Of a stretch of 64,000 nt of DNA, positions 59,251-64,000 are shown piece after piece (position 1 is the first letter of the stretch; every line of letters starts with the position of its first letter). The notes under the pieces are model-generated. The model saw only the letters and a list, made by a program, of their open reading frames with translations. It was not told the DNA's origin and made no database searches. The DNA lies in contig CM060073.1 in the NCBI GenBank assembly GCA_030533445.1, positions 37,155,428 through 37,219,427 on the forward strand. Direction: 5' to 3'. A program made the position numbers and the translations under genes. The stretch is from Cyprinodon diabolis (Eukaryota; Chordata; Actinopteri; Cyprinodontiformes; Cyprinodontidae).

Positions 59251-62200
59251 TACTGTTTTTCCATTGTACCTCCTTAATGATAAAAGCCTACATGCTCATG
59301 CCTGCAGGTTAACTGTTAGTAAGAGTTAGAGGGGGAAAAGAGATACCAAGACAGCCCTTCACATTTCCGTTCCCTTTGAGAGGCTAATGCTTTATTTATA
59401 ACATTGCACCCCCCTAGGTGCACACCTCAGGTCCCTGTACAGCCCCTTCTCTTCCCCACAGGTATACTCTACGTCTCTGCTTCACACCGCGCTACCTAGT
59501 GCACCCTCACATGCTTTTGCTTTCAACATCCCACTCCCGCGGCTGCATTAGAGGAGGAAGTCAGGGAGGGAAATACAAAGACTCCACATGACGCACATCC
59601 AATCTGCAGACTGAAGCTGCTTCACAGCCGTGGTCTCCGATGTCTCCCTGCTGCAGTTCTCTCGTGTGGCGGAGAGAAAGAATCTAGTCCCCTATCCTCC
59701 AGCCCTCTCCTCGCTCCCACCGAGACACAGAAGATGCCACAGAGGAGCGGGAGAGAGCAAGAGATGGAAAAAAGGAAACACGAAAGGAACGGAAAAGTAG
59801 AATCGAAGTGAAGTGAATGATGAAGACAAAGAACTGGCAGGGGGTGTGAGGAGAAAGAAAGAGAGATTGAAGAAAGCATGATAAAGAATGAAAGAAATAG
59901 TGTCTCGCTCTTTTAAAACTTGGAGATACTCGTCCCTTCTTGTCGCTCCAACCTGCATTTCTGGGTCACTAGAGACATTTAAACTGCACTTATAATTAAC
60001 AGCTATTTTTAAACAGGGAGGGAGAACTGGAGCGGTGGCGAGGTACAAAAGCATTAAAATTGCCCCAGATTCGCTATTGAATAGGACACATCAAGGCAAT
60101 ATGCTGGCAGATCAAAGTGAGCGAGGAGAAAGGAGACAGGGCCGATCAGTGGGGATAAATTGTTCCCTTTATAATGGCATAAGAATAGACCTCTTTGCAG
60201 CTGAAACAATTTAATAACTGCATTCATTACCTCTGTCCAGCCTGTCTGTCTGTCGGCTGTACAATGTGTAACTGCACTACCTCGCTTTGTCTCAGATTCT
60301 TTTTTTCTCTTTGTGCTGCAAACTTTTCACCTTTTTCCTTTCATTTCTTAACATATCACAGGCCTGTTTTTTCCTTCCCATCCTCCACCAAACATATCAT
60401 CCTCCAACCTTTTTCTCTTAGCCCCTGTCCCCAATGCATTTCCTTTTTTCTTCTATATTCCAACAGCAGCAGCAGCTTTAGCAGCAGAGCATCTCCACTG
60501 AGCTCATGTGCTGCAGGCCCTACAATGAAGATGTGCAATGTCTGACACTCTTGGAATGAGAGCTCTAATAGAAGGGGAAGCGGTTATCACAGAGCTCCCC
60601 CAGGACCAGCCTCTGTGTGCCTGACGCTAATTATGGCGCATGCAAATGAATGTGCAGCATTAACACCAGGAAAAGTCTGCCTGTCTTACTGTTGGGTGAG
60701 TGTTAGGGTGTGCATATGGCTGTATTTTCTGCATGTAAAAGACTTTAGATTTTGATACATATGTGTATTCACAGGCCATGCAATAAAAAAACAAAAACTT
60801 GAGTTCTTATATATTTGCTGATTTTAAGCGTAAAGTTTGTTTGGACATTAAAAAGTATCTCTGCATGTATGTATATCCATGCATGACCTTTAACTCAAAA
60901 GATCTCCCATGGTTTAGTCCCTTTATTCCAATACTGTCTTTAAAAGGTAAATGTGTAAATTATTATTATACAACGAATGTAAGCTAAAAGCATACAGGAT
61001 TAGAGAAAGAAATAAAGTAGAAAGACAACAGCTTTCTCTCACGCCCTTTCTCATGCACAAATGCGACACTGAGCACAGCGGATCTCACAGGAGGATTCCT
61101 ATAAATACATCTTTCTCACATTCATGAGCAACCTCTCCAAGAGGGCGTCTTTATTAAAACCATTTTGTCTTCCCTTTGTGCCCTTTGTATGCTGGAGTGC
61201 GTGTGTTTACACATGTGACTGTCTACGCTTTTCATCAAGTTACCTATATCTGCAGATAAGTATATATTTATCAGTGCTAGTTATTGCTGCTTTCCTTGCA
61301 TTTTCTTTTCCAGTATCTTTAAGAGCCAACATCACATGAGCTGTCTTAGTCTTTGTGTCACACTGTACCTGTATTTTTGCGTGTCGCCTATATGTTGACC
61401 ATCTTATCTCCCCATTAGCCTTTTGCGCCCTGACCAGTATTCCCTCTCTCCCCCTTCTGCTTTCTCTAATGGGTGATTTAGCTGTGCTTGGCTGACATCT
61501 AGCCTATTCCTTGTTTAGTTGCCATGGCTACACAGGCCTATGGATTGCTCCCTTGCTCCTCTGGCCTTGCTGTGGATGCTATAGATGTCTAAACTATTGG
61601 ACAACAGACCTGCTAAACACAAGGCACACAAACACCTTTAAACACGATGGTAGATCTACTGACCCTGATGAATGTTGGCAATGAAAGTGATTGGAGTGGA
61701 GAATGTAAGGATAGTTTAGTGAAATGTTAACATGTTAAATGCTGTTGGTAGTTCTCTTTTATATATTTTTATCTTAATATATATGCAGTAATTGTACAGA
61801 AAAATAACAGCTGTTAAATCTCAACATGTCTATATTGCTGTATTTTCTCATTTTAGATTTGATGCTACTGAAAATATGTACCCTAACAGGTACAGGTGTC
61901 AAATAGGCCATAACAATTGTAAAACAAGCTGTAACAACTCCAGTAGAATTATTTTGAAAATGGTCCATATATGTAGATATGGGTTTAGTAATTGAAAATG
62001 TACAAAATGTTGACTTTCTATAAACTCCAAGCAATGTTTTAAAATGTACTTAGTCCCAGTTTCCATGTGTATTTGGGTCTTGTATGGGTTTTGGAAGGAC
62101 TGGATGTGTACTATCAGGCTTGAGCTAAATAGTACTCCTGTTAAAGTTTTAGATGGGTTAAAAGGTACAAACAACTACAGTAGCTGCAAAAAAAAAAAAA

Positions 62201-62399
62201 GGTTATACTCCAAGAAAAAGGGAATTAACATAAGTCAGTTTAGTGAAAAGAAAACAATCCTATCTGGAAAACATTTCTAATGCTGCTTTATAAGGCTGTT
62301 TGGGGAAACATTAACTTACTCTATAAATGTTGGAACTGTAACTAATATACAGTCATATGTTTTCATTATTACTGCTGCTTACCTTTATCACGGCTGTAC
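59251..62399. other. Non-coding DNA, partly of high complexity
   Basis: No gene is supported. The segment from about 59380 to 60680 is GC-richer and of high complexity, with motifs that suggest regulatory DNA, notably at 60627-60647. A purine-rich stretch lies at 59730-59900. Open frames of 85-120 codons on either strand there lack domains. Confidence 0.4.
60627..60647 (+). promoter_or_regulatory. Homeodomain plus octamer motif pair
   Basis: CTAATTA at 60627-60633 is followed seven bases later by ATGCAAAT at 60640-60647, the exact octamer bound by POU-domain factors. The pair sits in a GC-richer, complex stretch. Function is inferred from the motifs only. Confidence 0.3.
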
Positions 62400-62515
62400 T
62401 TTAAAAAAATGAAAAATGTCTTTAGCGCTGTACTGAATGAAATGTCCTTTTGTATACAATCTGTGTATGCAAAATGAGAATAAAGTCTGTCTAAGTCTAA
62501 GTCTATTCTTACAAT
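62400..62515 (+). mobile_element. Possible LINE 3' end with TCTAAG tail
   Basis: GCAAAATGAGAATAAAGTCT followed by GTCTAAGTCTAAGTCTATTC is the usual form of a fish LINE 3' end, with an AATAAA and a short tandem tail. The coding part is missing and the left edge is not defined. Confidence 0.4.
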
Positions 62516-62631
62516 GAAGTATGTTGAGCTTTTCCTTGACATGAGTTTTTAAGTATTTTTGTCTTTTTTAGAATCTTTATTCTCAAACTAGTTAACCATG
62601 AATGTAAACTTAAATTGTTGCTCAATAAATT

Positions 62632-63474
62632 TGTCATGATCATGACTCTGAGAGCTGGCGTAATTGCTCATTTCATTCACCTCCCTAACTCTGCCAGGTT
62701 TCCAGTTACCACTCATCTAATCCACCTGCTTCTGCGTCTTTATATACAGCTCAGTCCCAGTTTTCGTGGCCAGATCATTGAGTTTGTGATTACTGAATCT
62801 GAGTTGGAGATCATTGCTAATGTCATAGTTCATATTCCCGTTATCGGGATCCAGTGGTGAGAATGGGTTTTTAGTGGTTCATAGAGTTCCTGTTTATCTG
62901 ATCATGTTCTTTCTCTTATCCACTAAGCGTGCCCTGTTCCTGTCTTGGTTCAGTGGAGAGAGCGATTCTTTTTTAGCATACCGTAGTTCCTGATATCCTA
63001 CCCTGATCTGCCTCTCAACTACTGAACTTGCCTGTTCCCATCTGAATGTTCTGCCTGAACTCTCTGTGGACTCCTTGAACCCTGGACCAGCCTGTTCCTG
63101 TTCTGATCGGAATCCCTAAACGCGCTATGGACTCATGGACCTCTGAGCCTTCCTGTTCTGATCTGTTTCCCTGACCTCCGGGACTGTAGCATCTGGTTCA
63201 CTCTGGGCAATACTCGCTGCCCAGAGTGGCTGGATCCTACTGCGTTCTTTGGAGGTGGACTGAACTGTCAAACCAGATAAGTGGCTCACATGGAAAGTCA
63301 TTCTCCATCAGATTATCATGATCACTTATCTGTGTTTTACTCCACCAGAATATCCTGTTATGGGCGGTGCGCAGCCGCTGCAGATCCCCAGCTCTGCTTA
63401 TGACTTTTTCAAAAACCTTTAAATAATCACTGTCTCTCCTGAATTTTGGGTCCTACTTTATGAGCTTTATGACA
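62632..63474 (+). mobile_element. Solo LTR of a second family
   Basis: The element starts TGTCATGATC and ends GCTTTATGACA, with exact 5-bp flanking duplications AAATT at 62627-62631 and AAATT at 63475-63479. A TTTATATA box lies at 62739-62746, and tandem-like CCTGTTC...CTGATC...CCCTG words fill 63040-63180. AATAAT near 63422 replaces a standard polyadenylation signal. No internal region is attached, so it is a solo LTR. It shares its 5' part with 58374-58620 but differs from the family at 3756 and 13365 apart from the ending ATGACA. Open frames inside are not genes. Confidence 0.88.
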
Positions 63475-63479
63475 AAATT

Positions 63480-64000
63480 AGCATTTAGTCCTCTACTAGA
63501 CACTATTAAGAACTAATCAGGAAAAAAATTGGAATAAATATTTTGGTTTCAACTTCAAAACAATAAAAGGAAAAAAAGGTTGAAGTTGGCAATGTAAAAA
63601 AATTAAACCATTTATGTTTGAATGATTAAACCATAAATTAACTTTCCCAACTAATGTGCTTTAGATAGGTACTTATTACCAACAGCTGTCTGTAAAACAT
63701 GAGTAATTTAGAATGTCTGATACCTTTAGCTTGTCTGACATTTAGATTCTGGTATTTCTTTTATGACATATTTTTCTCTAAGCCGTTTATAGGACACCTG
63801 TTTTCTATGAAAATTACACAAGTAGTTCATGGAAGAATGAATGTAGCAAACAGGCATAAAATAAAAAGCACTTTCGGAGCCTTTTTTTCTAATTTATAAG
63901 CTTTGGATCAACAGTTGTAACCGAGAAGCTTTGGGGTCAAAAAGAACAAAACAAACACAGTTTAAGTTTTTGTGTAAAGAATTTTGTTATCTTTTTAAGT
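63480..64000. other. Non-coding DNA, no gene seen
   Basis: AT-rich with A-runs and no coding signal or repeat end recognised. Confidence 0.5.

Noticed and set aside
1..64000. CRISPR array, phage, operon or bacterial features
   Set aside because: No regular direct repeats with spacers, no ribosome-binding-site-led gene chains, and the repeat content is that of a fish nuclear genome.

Overview
This window looks like teleost fish nuclear DNA. It is AT-rich and intron- or intergenic-like, with no bacterial gene packing, and it carries several fish repeat signatures. These are LINE 3' ends with AAGGC or GAATA tails beside the usual 'TTTATTTGTATAGCAC' type sequence, Tc1-like transposons beginning near 'CCTTGCAAAA', a multiplied RecQ-like helicase element, TTAA-flanked and hAT elements, and solo LTRs. 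I recognise no complete host protein-coding gene, no tRNA or rRNA gene and no CRISPR array. The long open frames are explained by repeats, lie antisense to transposons, or have no support. I cannot name the species or the neighbouring genes.

Layout. 1-8.7 kb: mostly featureless DNA, with a solo LTR (3756-4458, duplicated target AACAC), a LINE tail (4651) and a strong pre-miRNA-like hairpin (8221-8291). 8.7-15.1 kb: a 5' fragment of a helicase-bearing transposon, a second solo LTR of the same family in reverse (13365-13998, target CCCTC) with a CTCF-like motif, and a TTAA-flanked element with perfect 20-bp inverted ends (14156-15092). 15.3-20 kb: two exon-like segments of unknown meaning. 20.3-25.3 kb: an antisense LINE reverse transcriptase remnant, two copies of an abundant fish retroposon, and a fairly young antisense LINE C-terminus (23318-24535) split by a 508-bp insertion that starts with a 36-bp tandem array. 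Next to it is an unrecognised, lysine-rich, broken antisense reading frame (24685-25331). 26-29.2 kb: two different antisense Tc1-like transposase remnants.

29-45.7 kb: mainly non-coding, with Tc1 fragments, retroposon copies, a perfect 14-bp hairpin (38526-38565) and a LINE with a GAATA tail. 47.7-53 kb: an LTR-like block, a short GTGGGGAC inverted-repeat element, a hAT element with an imperfect 8-bp target duplication (50378-51042), and a second hAT element that keeps a transposase N-terminus (51821-52984). 57.6-63.5 kb: a retroposon, an LTR fragment next to a LINE reverse transcriptase (58632-59250), a region that reads like conserved regulatory DNA (about 60.06-60.68 kb), and a third solo LTR (62632-63474, target AAATT).

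There is no operon-like cooperation between genes here. The window records repeated transposon insertion into what is probably a gene desert or a very long intron. The strongest observations are the three solo LTRs with exact 5-bp target duplications, the hairpin at 8.2 kb, the array insertion inside the LINE, and the unidentified reading frame at 25 kb. I found no convincing new biological system.
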